Below, one piece after another: positions 37,483 through 48,800 of a stretch of 64,000 nucleotides of DNA (positions within the stretch are counted from its first letter, which is position 1; each line of letters opens with the position of its first letter). A program made the position numbers and the translations under genes. This DNA is from Mactromeris polynyma (Eukaryota; Mollusca; Bivalvia; Venerida; Mactridae), in the NCBI GenBank assembly GCA_032209605.1, contig JASFXZ010000033.1:588001-652000 (forward strand), read 5' to 3'. The notes under the pieces are model-generated. The model was not told the DNA's origin. It ran no database searches and saw only the letters and a list, made by a program, of their open reading frames with translations.

Positions 37483-37923
37483 TCTGAATACAATGCCACG
37501 CTGCATGGGGAGCATACAATGTATCTGAACACAGTGCCAGGCTGCATGGGGAGCATAGAATTTATCTGAACACAGTGCCAGGCTGCATGGGGAGCATACA
37601 ATTTATCTGAACACAGTGCCTGGCTGCATGGGGAGCATACAATTTATCTGAACACAGTGCCTGGCTGCATGGGGAGCATACAATTTATCTGAACACAGTG
37701 CCTGGCTGCATGGGGAGCATACAATTTATCTGAACACAGTGCCAGGCTGCATGGGGAGCATACAATTTATCTGAACACAGTGCCTTGCTGCATGGGGAGC
37801 ATACAATTTATCTGAACACAGTGCCAGGCTGCATGGGGAGCATACAATTTATCTGAACACAGTGCCTGGCTGCATGGGGAGCATACAATTTATCTGAACA
37901 CAGTGCCAGGCTGCATGGGGAGC
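37483..37923. repeat. 41-base tandem repeat, about 11 copies
   Basis: The unit is GGGAGCATACAATTTATCTG, AACACAGTGCCAGGCTGCAT, G, with a CTGG/CAGG/CTTG alternation. It is downstream of SDF2, perhaps within its 3' untranslated region. Confidence 0.95.
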
Positions 37924-38953
37924 AAGAGAAAATAATGGCACTGAATATTTGTTGAGTCATTGTAATATCCTTAACATTTTTTGAGGAGTATATATTATGA
38001 GATTTGTGATACTATGTGTTACATGTAAAGTTGGGAACAAATACTGTTGTCTAATATATCAGATTGTTTTATCAATCCGCAGACTATTGGTATACAATGT
38101 ACTTCTTAAAACATTTTGGATGTTGTAAATTTTGCTAAGTCATAATAATTTGCTTTCACCAGAAAACCTGCAGCACCTATGAACTTACTTGTTAAATTGA
38201 AGGCTTGGCTCAAATTACTCTAACTGTTTCATTACCAAAACTGAGTTACTTTGTGTTTAGTTTTGTTCTATTTACTGATATTTGGATTATGTGGGTGCTT
38301 GTAAATTGTCATTTCTAACGTTACAAATTTTGATTCTGATCTTTCAACTCTTGTCTTGGCAGTGACACAGACTTAAATGTTTGTCCGTGTCTGTAATATC
38401 CAAATAATGTATTTATTTGTTGACATCCTCATGTCTACATCAACACTTCACAATCCATCTGTTATTCGTTATTTGCAGTACTTCAGCATTTCAACTAGCC
38501 CCACCTCTTTTTTTGGCTCCTCCTTGTCTGTCTGAAAATCTTAAGAAATTAAAAAAATAAGGAGATAAGGAAAACAAACTTATTTAAGAATGGCCTTGTG
38601 GATGTGTGTGTGTTTTAAATGCTCGAGTGTTCTGTGAATATCCATTTCAACTTTCCATGTTGAACCATTTGTATATATTTTTTCATGACGTAAATAAATC
38701 TTACTGAAGTATGTTTGTTGGTAAATGAGGTACTGAAATTGTACAGTATTATAATCTTCTCACATATATTTAAAACTTAACATTTTGGAGATGTTCGAAA
38801 CTTCAGTACTTTAGTTGGGTTTCAAAGAACCCAGTATGATTGTAGTTATACTAACACATTTAAAGTAAATAAATCAGGCTGTATTTACGCAGAGCTCGAA
38901 ATTAACTCTCGCACACTGGCAAAATACTTATTTTGTATAGTTGTTAAAGTTCT

Positions 38954-39096
38954 GGGGGGCGTTTTATTAAACTTCGTACGAACGTTTTTATCGTACTTAC
39001 TTCGTACGAACTATGTAATAATTCGTACGATTTTTTTACGAAAGAATTTAAGAAAATAGTACGAACTATTTTACGAAGTTTAATAAAACGCCCCCC
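38954..39096. mobile_element. 143-base foldback/MITE with 25-base terminal inverted repeats
   Basis: GGGGGGCGTTTTATTAAACT plus TCGTA at the left is the exact inverse of TACGAAGTTTAATAAAACGC plus CCCCC at the right. Inner TCGTACGAA blocks also pair. No clear target duplication is seen. Confidence 0.85.
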
Positions 39097-39466
39097 TGGT
39101 CTGGGAGATAAAGACGAGACAGTAATTGTTGTCTATCTATCTGTCTATGAATACTAATTCAAGTATTATTGCTATGAGCACTGTTGCCTTCAAATACAAG
39201 TGTTAAATTGACAAATATGAAGCCTTTGTTTACTGTGTATGAATGTCATGAAATTCTTTTCTCTGTGAGGAAATCTTTTATCATCATTATACTTTATTTA
39301 TTGTGACATGTAACCTATAGGTCTGTGGTGACATGTAACCTATAGGTCTGTGGTGACATGTAACGTTGTGGAGATACTTATGTGGACTTAAATTGTTGTA
39401 TATGTTGATCATGGGCGTGTTTCTGTATTTTTGTCTTAGTTGAATGGATTCCATTGAATATATTGT

Positions 39467-39503
39467 ATCACGGACCTATATACCTGGTATATAGGTCCGT
39501 GAT
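39467..39503. repeat. Perfect palindrome, 18-base arms, 1-base spacer
   Basis: ATCACGGACCTATATACC, T, GGTATATAGGTCCGTGAT. An AATAAA follows about 15 bases later. It could fold at the 3' end of a long SDF2 transcript or be a DNA cruciform site. Confidence 0.9.
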
Positions 39504-39913
39504 TGTATATTGAACTAAATAAACAAATGAAATATTAATCATGTTGTTATATTATGTTTTTGAAGCACAAAGCCCTGTTATAAACTCTAGGAATGAAATA
39601 CATGTAGATTGCCATTGAGAAATGGCATTAAACCTGATAGAAACATACACTCATATAAGAGATACAGAACTGAGAAGGGTGCCCCCACAAGTTACACCTT
39701 CAGAACACAAGACCTTATAAATTCCACTCAGGTTTATATACTCAAGTGAGTAAGCACACGTACGTTAGTGTTTGTAGTGGTGCTGGAACACGCTAGTGAT
39801 GGTACAAGTAAGGTATGTCAGTTGGTGGAGCACCATTCTTGTGTTAAGGAGGTCGAGAGGTCAAGCTTAATTACTTGATGCTTTACTTAATGCAACAGTG
39901 CTGGTGTTAGACT

Positions 39914-39980
39914 GCCATTGGATTAGCTCAGTCGTAAGTGCTTCCACAATGTGGAGAGGTTATGGGGTCAAGACCCATAT
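39914..39980 (+). mobile_element. tRNA-like SINE head
   Basis: 'GGATTAGCTCAGTCGTAAG' (A box) and 'GGGGTCAAGACCC' (B box) are spaced as in a tRNA. A second weaker A-box-like 'TCAGTTGGTGGAGC' lies just upstream at about 39818. Confidence 0.5.
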
Positions 39981-40507
39981 TGAGCTTACATTTATAATTT
40001 GGTCTCGTGTTTTTAAGAATTTAACAAATAAGCACTACAATATTTTCGAGTAATACGAAAGGTTCGTTTGCTTGTCAATAAAATAGCGCATGTCAGTAAG
40101 ACGACAGCGATTTATCATGTTCCATTCGTTTATGTCTTTAAATGGCGGCTAAACAGAAATTGTAGTGAAAATAAAGTAATTCTAAACAGGTTGGTAAGAC
40201 AAGGCAATACCTCAATGACAGTCTCTGTGTCGTAAACATTAGTTATCGTTTTATTGAAATGAACTGCTGTCTGTCAATACAAGGATATGTCAAGCCTGTA
40301 TTCGGTATTAAACTGACATGTCATGTGTTTTCGCGATAGTGGTTTGCTGGGAATTATTCGGCGCAGAGCTTTGCATAACACGGGCATTTGAAATTGTATC
40401 AAACGATAGTTAATTGTTACCAGTCTCTAATCTATACTCGTATACAGAGATTAGATCCATGTCTGTAAATGTGTTATGTTTTAATTGTTCAAGAATTTCT
40501 TGTATTT

Positions 40508-40853
40508 ACTTAGAAGTAGACACTGTCACCAAGTATCTGGGAGTCCACCTAACAGAAAATCTCTCCTGGAATAATCATATAGATAAAATCACCAAAAAGG
40601 CAAACAGTACTTTAGGCTTTCTTAGACGCAACCTCCGAATTTCAAATAAATCTGTCAAGAGCAATGCCTATAATACCCTTGTACGACCTCACCTCGAATA
40701 CTGCTCAACAATATGGAATCCCTACAACAAAACACAGACCCACAAGTTAGAAATGGTGCAAAGAAGAGCTGCAAGGTACGCCACCAACCGCTACCTCAAC
40801 ACCAGCAGCGTCACATCTATGCTCTACCAATTGGACTGGGAAACATTGGAAAC
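40508..40853 (+). pseudogene. Older LINE, 5'-truncated, left half (interrupted by a younger LINE)
   Basis: It codes for the segment after the reverse-transcriptase palm: 'KYLGVHLTENLSWNNHIDKI', 'LGFLRRNLRIS', 'VRPHLEYCSTIWNPYNK', 'VQRRAARYATNRY' and 'LDWETLE'. Coding then stops abruptly and continues at 45122. The abrupt 5' start near 40508 is the usual incomplete-reverse-transcription truncation. Confidence 0.85.
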
Positions 40854-43800
40854 AATGTCAAATGCGCATGCGCTAGGCGCGGAAGACAAAATTTTTCCTC
40901 TTGATAAAAATAATTGTTTACTGGCATTCAAACGTCTATCTGACTTATTATTTTGTTTAAATCAATGTATAACTTTGTAACATTGGTTGTTGTGTGTATG
41001 GGATAAGTATTTGTCCATTTTTTTTGCAATACTTTGACAAATTTTCACATTGACCTGTATCCGAAATATATGTACTTCCGGTTATAGCATCCGAAATTCC
41101 TGCACTTCCTGTTTGATGTAAACATTGTAAACACATTGGTACAGGTAAAAATTCTTTTATACTGAAATCTTTTAAACCTTTACTTTTCATGTATTAACTT
41201 GCTCATCTGTATCTGTGTACCATTTGTGCCCGTGGGTAGCACACGGGACGAAGATTATAACACTCATCTGTAACTAATCATTATCTGTGTTGTGTATCGT
41301 TTCACATTCAATGTTCGAGCACCAAATGCACTACCTGAACCAATACATTACTAAAAATGATTAAATCAGCAGATAATCGCTTTTCTATGCGATGGCTATG
41401 TATAAGTGTGCTGTATGTGTTACTCATACGCTTTGCCTCAGAATCAAGCAATTGCATAAACCATGTTCATGGTGTGAAGTGGTGTAATTATGTGGAAATT
41501 AAGAATGTCCGTAGCGACTGCCCAGCCCTCTTACAACCAAGCATGGGCCAGGTTGATTTCAATGTATGTATCTATCATTGGCTGTACCTCCAGCATAAAC
41601 CATATCGTAACAAAAAGGTGGTGGTCTCTTCACATAATAAAAATGTTCACTTAGTAATCAAATTACTCCTAGGGAACCAGGTGGAACTAAACCCTGGACC
41701 AAATACTCCACGATGGCCATGTGGATCATGTAGCAAAAATGTTACCTGGAAATCAAAGGCAATAGAATGTGATTCTTGCAAAACATGGTATCATATAGAC
41801 TGCCAAGGTGGTATGTCAGACACAATGCACAGTCTCATGGACAGCAGTAACCTGTCCTGGAACTGTCTAAAATGTGGATTGCCAAATTTCTCCAGCTCGT
41901 TCTTTAGCCATAGCACGTTCACATCAGTAAACTCTTTCTCGACTCTTAGCGGTCATGATAGCCCTGGCAAACCATTTGCCACATCCTCACCCAAACCATA
42001 CCAACAAACACCTGTCAAAACCAATAAACATATAAAAGCAAAAGATACACATCATCCGTTAAAGACCATTTGTCTAAATTTTCAATCTATAAAAAACAAA
42101 AAACCAGAACTGGATGCCCTTTTAGACTCTGTATGTCCCGATATAATTATTGGTACAGAAACCTGGCTTGATCCCTCAGTCTCATCCTCTGAATACTTTG
42201 ACATGAATATATACTCGGTGTTTAGAAAAGATAGACCTCCAAACAGTAAAGGCCAAAGTCATGGAGGGGTTTTGGTAGCTATTAAAAATGACTATCAGTC
42301 AATTGAGAACAAAGAGCTACAGACTGATTGTGAATCTGTTTGGGTCGAAGCAACAATGCATGACAGCAGAAAGTTGGTAATTGGCTCTTTCTATAGGCCA
42401 CACCCTGACGACAATACTTCCTTGCAACTCCTGAATGATTCCATTAGCAGAATCAATACTAATTCCAAATCAATCCTCCTAATTGGTGGTGACTTTAACT
42501 TGGGCAACATTGACTGGAGTTCATCCAGCACTATGCCTGGCAAACCAAACACCAGACAGCATCAAGAACTCCTTGATATCATTGCAGATCATTCACTTAC
42601 CCAGTTAGTCGAACAACCAACTAGGAAAGATAAAATTTTAGATCTATTATTAACAAATTATCCATCAGTTGTTGATAATATTGAGACCATCCCCCCTATT
42701 GGAGAAGCTGACCATGATATTGTTATGTGTGAATGTAATACTTCTTTACGTAGGTGTAAGCCAAAACCCAGATCTATTCTAAAATACGCAAAGGCAAACT
42801 GGGATAGTATTAATGATGACCTAATCAAAATCCATTCTGAAATATTACAAAAAGAGCAAAATTGTACAAATATTGATGAGTTGTGGAACATTTTTAAAGA
42901 AAACCTAGAAAAATCAATCTCTAAAAACATACCATCAAAGCCATGTAAACTAAAAAATAAATTTCCTTGGATCACAAATGAACTAAGAAAGAAAATGAAA
43001 AATTACAAACAAAAACTGATGAAACGCAATAAAAAACATAGCAAGACAAACCATCTCCGACATCTAAAATCTGAAATTCAGAAAGAACAAAGGAAAGCAT
43101 ACTGGACATACATAGAAAACATGATTTTTAACATACCAATCCCTGATGAAGGTTCTTCTAAATTTAATAAACCACCAAAAAATCTCTTCTCATATATTAA
43201 AGGGCAAAAAACAGAAAATTCAACCATACCGCCACTACGTAAAGATGGCTTACTTAAAACAGATGCAATATCCAAAGCAAACATTCTGAATGACCAATTT
43301 CAAAAAGCATTCACCCCAAAAACCTCACAAGAAATTCCAAACAAAGGTCCTAGCCCGTTTCCTCGAATGTCCGACATCCAAATCACCCAAAATGGCATTA
43401 CCAAACTACTATCTAACATTAATCCACATAGAGCCTCTGGTCCAGATGGCATCCATGGTAGAGTCTTAAAAGAATGTAAAGATAACATATCTCCTATACT
43501 TACAATTATATTTAACAAATCTCTAGAACTTGGCAAAATTCCTTCTGGTTGGAAACATGCAAATGTTTGTCCTGTTTTCAAAAAGGGAGATAAGCATGAT
43601 GCTATAAATTATCGGCCTATATCACTGACATGTATATGTTGCAAAGTTATGGAGCATGTAATCTCCAGTAACATGATGTCCTTTCTCGAAAAGAACAATA
43701 TACTGTATGATTTGCAGCATGGTTTTAGATCCTCACGTTCATGTGAAACCCAGCTTATCTCCTTTATTCAAAATATTTGCCAATCATTTAACAAAAAAAT

Positions 43801-45123
43801 TCAAACAGACATAATCATAATGGATTTTGCCAAGGCATTTGACAAAGTGTCACACAAACATCTCCTGTATAAACTCAAATATTATGGTATCAACAGTAAC
43901 ACTATTGATTGGATTTCGGACTTCCTGGAAGACCGGACTCAGACTGTTGCCCTGGACGGTGTAATGTCAGAAAAAGTTCCTGTGACTTCCGGTGTACCCC
44001 AGGGCACAGTCATGGGTCCAATCCTATTTTTAATTTACATAAATGACCTTCCCGATTACATCAAACACAGTACACTCAGACTTTTTGCTGATGATAGCAT
44101 AATATACAAAGAAATAAAAAACACAAATGACGCTAAACTCCTCCAGTCTGACTTAGAAGCTGCTGGTAGGTGGGAACAGGACTGGCTAATGCACTTTCAT
44201 CCAGATAAATGTAACATCCTTTCAGTAACACAGAAAAAGACCCCAATAAATTTCCAATATACATTACACAATCACAATTTAGAGAAAGTCGAATCAGCCA
44301 AATATTTAGGATTAACATTACAAAACAACCTCAAATGGGACAAACACATTAACTCAATCACAAACAAAGCAAACCAGTCACTTGGCTTCCTTCGCAGAAA
44401 CCTAAAAATAAATTCATCCAAAGTCAAAGAACATGCATATAAAGCTATTGTAAGACCAAAATTGGAATACTCCTCCTCCGTCTGGGACCCACATGCCAAA
44501 GGCCAAAAAGTACAAATCGAAAAAGTTCAGAGAAGGGCCGCTAGATTCACCACAAATCGATTTCATAACACCAGTTCAGTCTCCAACATGTTACATACTC
44601 TTAACTGGCCATCCCTAGAAATCAGAAGAACTAGAGCTCGTCTTATCATGTTTTACAAAATAATCCATCATATTGTTGCCATATACCCTGAAAATAACTT
44701 ACTTATTCCAACTGACCAAAGAACTCGATATAGCAGTGGATATGGCTTTAAACATATTAGTACCTTAAATGACCAATACAAGTTTTCTTTCTATCCAAGA
44801 ACAATAAGTCAGTGGAACATATTGCCCCAAATTGCACACCAAGCAGACACAGTTGATGCTTTTAAGACCATTGTCACTGTGCCTGTCTTGGTATCATGCA
44901 TTGCCTACTAGACTACAACCAATGTACAAAGTTTTAAACATAAATTTGTTATTCAAAAATCCAAAAAAAAAATATTTTAATTTGCACATGTAATATGGCT
45001 GTTACTTTGTATATACACTTTTTAGTGTTTCTCTTTTTTTTTGTTTTTTAACTAGTGCCTACACATAATCTTCAGTGATTTGAAGGAGTGTAGTAATCCT
45101 TAAGAAGAAGAAGAAGAAGAAGC
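40854..45123 (+). mobile_element. Apparently full-length CR1/L2-type LINE, nested in an older LINE
   Basis: It runs from the interruption point after 'ACATTGGAA' to a (AAG)n tail at about 45100-45123. About 500 bases of 5' leader precede the single long ORF. A 3' untranslated region of about 190 bases with AT-rich runs follows the stop. No convincing target duplication is seen, as is common for this clade. Confidence 0.85.
41357..44911 (+). CDS. LINE polyprotein: hydrophobic N-terminus, 2A-like motif, PHD-like finger, endonuclease, reverse transcriptase
   Basis: Intact 1184-residue ORF of a non-LTR retrotransposon; the protein nicks DNA and copies its own RNA at the nick. Residues 11-25 are hydrophobic, signal-like. 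A 2A-like QVELNPGP lies at about 108-115. A PHD-like zinc finger follows (CGSC 122-125, CDSC 138-141, HIDC 146-149, CLKC 170-173). An apurinic-type endonuclease occupies about 236-460 (TETW 267-270, GDFN 378-381, ADHD 451-454). The reverse transcriptase spans about 690-990, with INYRPISLT, DFAKAFDKVSH (Asp 823), SGVPQGTVMGP and the catalytic FADD at 910-913. The C-terminal 'LGFLRRNL' and 'VQRRAARFTTNRF' region is typical of CR1/L2/Jockey-group elements. No frameshift or stop is present, so it may be recent. The exact clade needs a tree. Confidence 0.93.
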   Translation: MIKSADNRFSMRWLCISVLYVLLIRFASESSNCINHVHGVKWCNYVEIKNVRSDCPALLQPSMGQVDFNVCIYHWLYLQHKPYRNKKVVVSSHNKNVHLVIKLLLGNQVELNPGPNTPRWPCGSCSKNVTWKSKAIECDSCKTWYHIDCQGGMSDTMHSLMDSSNLSWNCLKCGLPNFSSSFFSHSTFTSVNSFSTLSGHDSPGKPFATSSPKPYQQTPVKTNKHIKAKDTHHPLKTICLNFQSIKNKKPELDALLDSVCPDIIIGTETWLDPSVSSSEYFDMNIYSVFRKDRPPNSKGQSHGGVLVAIKNDYQSIENKELQTDCESVWVEATMHDSRKLVIGSFYRPHPDDNTSLQLLNDSISRINTNSKSILLIGGDFNLGNIDWSSSSTMPGKPNTRQHQELLDIIADHSLTQLVEQPTRKDKILDLLLTNYPSVVDNIETIPPIGEADHDIVMCECNTSLRRCKPKPRSILKYAKANWDSINDDLIKIHSEILQKEQNCTNIDELWNIFKENLEKSISKNIPSKPCKLKNKFPWITNELRKKMKNYKQKLMKRNKKHSKTNHLRHLKSEIQKEQRKAYWTYIENMIFNIPIPDEGSSKFNKPPKNLFSYIKGQKTENSTIPPLRKDGLLKTDAISKANILNDQFQKAFTPKTSQEIPNKGPSPFPRMSDIQITQNGITKLLSNINPHRASGPDGIHGRVLKECKDNISPILTIIFNKSLELGKIPSGWKHANVCPVFKKGDKHDAINYRPISLTCICCKVMEHVISSNMMSFLEKNNILYDLQHGFRSSRSCETQLISFIQNICQSFNKKIQTDIIIMDFAKAFDKVSHKHLLYKLKYYGINSNTIDWISDFLEDRTQTVALDGVMSEKVPVTSGVPQGTVMGPILFLIYINDLPDYIKHSTLRLFADDSIIYKEIKNTNDAKLLQSDLEAAGRWEQDWLMHFHPDKCNILSVTQKKTPINFQYTLHNHNLEKVESAKYLGLTLQNNLKWDKHINSITNKANQSLGFLRRNLKINSSKVKEHAYKAIVRPKLEYSSSVWDPHAKGQKVQIEKVQRRAARFTTNRFHNTSSVSNMLHTLNWPSLEIRRTRARLIMFYKIIHHIVAIYPENNLLIPTDQRTRYSSGYGFKHISTLNDQYKFSFYPRTISQWNILPQIAHQADTVDAFKTIVTVPVLVSCIAY

Positions 45124-45550
45124 CAGAAGAACCAAGGCCCAACTGACCATGTTCTTCAACATAGTCAACGACGTAGTGGACATCCCAGCAGACCAGTTCT
45201 TAACACCAACCAAGTCTAATACTCGAGCTTCACACTCTCTGAAGTACAGACCTATATCTACAGCCTACTACAAGAACTCCTTCTTCCCTAGATCTATAAC
45301 ACCATGGAACAACCTGCCTACATCCATCGCAGAGGCCTCCGAATTAGTATCCTTTAAGCGGGGACTGTCCAAACTCTCTATTTAAGTGTAGGGTCCCAGC
45401 TGTAAGTAAACCACTGATGATCCCCGGGGCTGTGTCGGCCATGGCTACCATAACCGAAGAGGCTTGGGGGGAGAAAGGCGAAAAAGCAGCTGGGAAAGTC
45501 TTTTCTTTTTCTTCCTTTATCTGTCAAGCTATTTTCAATCTTACTACTAT
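45122..45550 (+). pseudogene. Older LINE, right half (C-terminus and 3' end)
   Basis: It continues the broken ORF of 40508-40853: 'ARRTKAQLTMFFNIVNDVVD', 'SLKYRPISTAYYKNSFFPRS', 'TPWNNLPTSIAEASELVSFK', ending at a TAA at 45383-45385. The following 'CATGGCTACCATAACCGAAG' region is its probable 3' untranslated end. Confidence 0.85.
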
Positions 45551-45884
45551 TTCTCTTTCTTCTGACCAGTAACCACCCATCGCGTAATAGTCAAGTGTGA
45601 CTGAGCCGATGTAACCTATAGATGTAGATGTACTGCTTATGCCAGTAAATGAGTTATGGTATTCTGATATATTATCTGTATGCTTCAATACAATAGTTAT
45701 AAAGGTAGTAAGTCACTACTACATGTACATTGTTTCAATGCTAGCATATCTCATTGTTCTTTATAAGTTCAACACCATGTTGCTTATAATTGTTCCTTAT
45801 GAAGATATTTACATGTAATTGTAATTTTTGTCACCATTTTATGTATATTTCTGAAATGATTCTGTGATACTTTATATCAGAGTC

Positions 45885-48800
45885 ATGGACTACTCGCCTG
45901 GATACACAGATTCTCCTGAATGTGATCGTAACCCATCGCCACCACCAGAACTAACAGAGAATCCTGAGCTGTTGTTAGCTGAAAGTGTTGGTAACACAGC
46001 ATTTAGCAAACACTGGCTCTTTTCTACACTGATTAAACTTATTGAGGTAATTAGTGTGTCTTTCTAGATGACAAAGTTTGCATTGTGTTAAGTGGGTTAC
46101 ATCATTTGATTACCTGTACTTAAGGTCATTCAGTTGTGTTATTAAGATCAATTCTTTTATCAAATGAGTTGCTTGTCAGTTCTTAAGAGACAGAACTTAA
46201 GTTTTAGTTTTTTTACTGTTTTGTTACTTAACAGTCTGGGGTTAGTCAGCTACCCAATTAGCTTACCTGATACAGCCTTCATATTAGTGTTTAGGGAGTT
46301 TGTGAGTTCAAGCCCCATATCAGGCCCACTTTTTCCCCTTAATTTACTTCAGTATTTATGATGACTTCAATCATTTGTTTAAATTAGGATCCTTTTACAC
46401 AATTTTCAAAGATATAGCTTGATGGCTCATTGCTATGAAGCAAGAGCAAGTTTCTTTGTCTGGAGTGACTTTAGTTTCTGATGGGTGATTTTGTTTTCAG
46501 GAAGTGGACAGGGAAAATGAAGAAGACAGTAACTTAGCTGTGGATGTTGATGAGGAGCTACAGAATGAACTTTGTAAACTCTGGGACATGTCGATGAACT
46601 CGGTGAGTTTGCATGTTTAGTATGATTGTAAGTTTTCCCAATTCCTGGAATTCATTAGAAGTTCTTTTCTTGGGGACAAAGGAATTTAATTACAAACCCG
46701 ATGACAAGCGATCTTTTAACTTAGATTTTTTTTCTTAAAGAAGATAGCTGGTTCTGAAATCATGAAGTTCGTGAATGAAATATATCTGTTGATTTTTAGG
46801 AGGAAATGTAAACTATTACAGTTGAAATTCCTGATGATTATGTATGATGTAATTGCCAAAATGCCTGTCATAATGATGATAGGTAAATGATAGAATTATG
46901 GTATTTGGAAGGTACTGGTCATTGTTTAAATTCTGGACCAAAATCAGGAAAATCTTAGGGCAGTTATTTTTTCTTGTAGTATCTGTACGATTTATGATTG
47001 TTATTTTTAGGATGTTGCCAAATTTTTGAATGAATTCAAAGCTGTTGAGATTTTGAGTGGCATCATTGAGAAGTCTAAAGCACCGAGAGTTATTGTAAGT
47101 ATTATAACTGACCAGGTCATATATATCTTACTGTCATTGCCAGGACCCTTCACGGATTTCCCTGATGCAGAAATCTTCAGTCCCTGACTCCCTTAACTTT
47201 CTAGGCACTCCCATTTTCAACTTACTGTGCATCCCAGGGACCCCTAAAATTAACTTTTGTCAAGTATAAACAGCCTATCTGGGACCCTGCAAATTTACTA
47301 AGGACCCCCAATTTATCAAAGACCCCTTCAAGGACTCCTAGCTGAAAAATCTAAGGGAAAACCCTGACCCTTGTTCAACTTTGCTTTGAGCAAAAACTTG
47401 ACCCTATGTCTCACCTGTGCACAATGTGCTCATCTCATCTACCACGTATATGATCCATCCTTCAACAGATAATAGGTAAATCTTATTTCATACGTTCTTA
47501 ACAACACAGAATTGTGAATTATGTCACAATATTTGTTACACATGTCCTGATATTGCAAGAAATAGGCTTCAAAAATGAAACTTGATGTAACATGTCCAGT
47601 CATTCATATTTCTGTGCTTAGTTGACATTCCTGCAGCCTGTTCAGAAAATAGATGCCTCATTTTTGAGTATTAAGTGTCTATGTGTAATATCCCTTTAAC
47701 TGTTTCATTGTTTTTTGCACTGTAAAACATATCAATGACACTGTTTTAAAAATCTGTAACTGCAAAATCAGAACTTTTCAGGAGATACTTGTAAAATAAA
47801 AAATATTATTTTATTATTTGGAATTGTCATAAATCAGCCCTTTTTTATGACAAATTTGGGGCTGATAATGGGCCCCATTCCACAAAGAATAAAGTTAATA
47901 ATTTTCCCCTACTTAGAGAGAAATTTCCACTTCAGTAACATTATTCAAAATTGTAGCCCTATAAATAGCCAAATGGTGATCTATGTTGCAAATTTCCCCT
48001 TGTCAGAAAGACCCGCCCTACTTCCCCAAAAAAGGCTGTAAATATATAGGAGCTTCGGTACTTTCTATCATTATGTCTTTCAATGGTTTGAATTTTTGCG
48101 CACCATTCATATAAAATGCGCATTAATTATAAAACAGCTAAAATGTCAGTATGTGGATCTTCGAACCGATGACAAGTTAAAACTTATCTGCATATTTAGT
48201 GTCTAAGAATGTAATTATCTAGTCCAAATGATCTTTTGGTATTTTGTCACCAGACAATTTCTCAGCAATCACATTTGTTATTAGATCAGGTGTCCTCGCA
48301 ACAGAATCTCAAAAGAGCGACATGAGCAGGTTTTTAAAATGATGTCATCTTAAGAACAAAGGTGTTGATTTTTGTATTTGATCACTTTTGTTTTAATTCA
48401 TAGGAGATTTCGGTGGGTATTCTGGGAAACATGGCGTGTGAGCGATCTGTGTGTATGGAGATGGCAGAAAATTCCAAGTTCATGTAAGTCAGGGGGGTGA
48501 GGTACTTGTGTAAGTCAGGGGGGTGAGGTACTTGTGTAAGTCAGGGGGGTGAGGTACTTGTGTAAGTCAGGGGGGTGAGGTACTTGTGTAAGTCAGGGGG
48601 GTGAGGTACTTGTGTAAGTCAGGGGGGTGAGGTACTTGTGTAAGTCAGGGGGGTGAGGTACTTGTGTAAGTCAGGGGGGTGAGGTACTTGTGTAAGTCAG
48701 GGGGGGTGAGGTACTTGTGTTTGCAGAGTTTGTTGTACGGTCAGGGCAAGGTGGTTTGTGACTTTAAAATAAATTTGGGGCTTTACTTGTCACACTTTTC

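Noticed and set aside
42658..44499. Minus-strand ORFs of 61-105 codons
   Set aside because: Antisense shadows of the LINE polyprotein.
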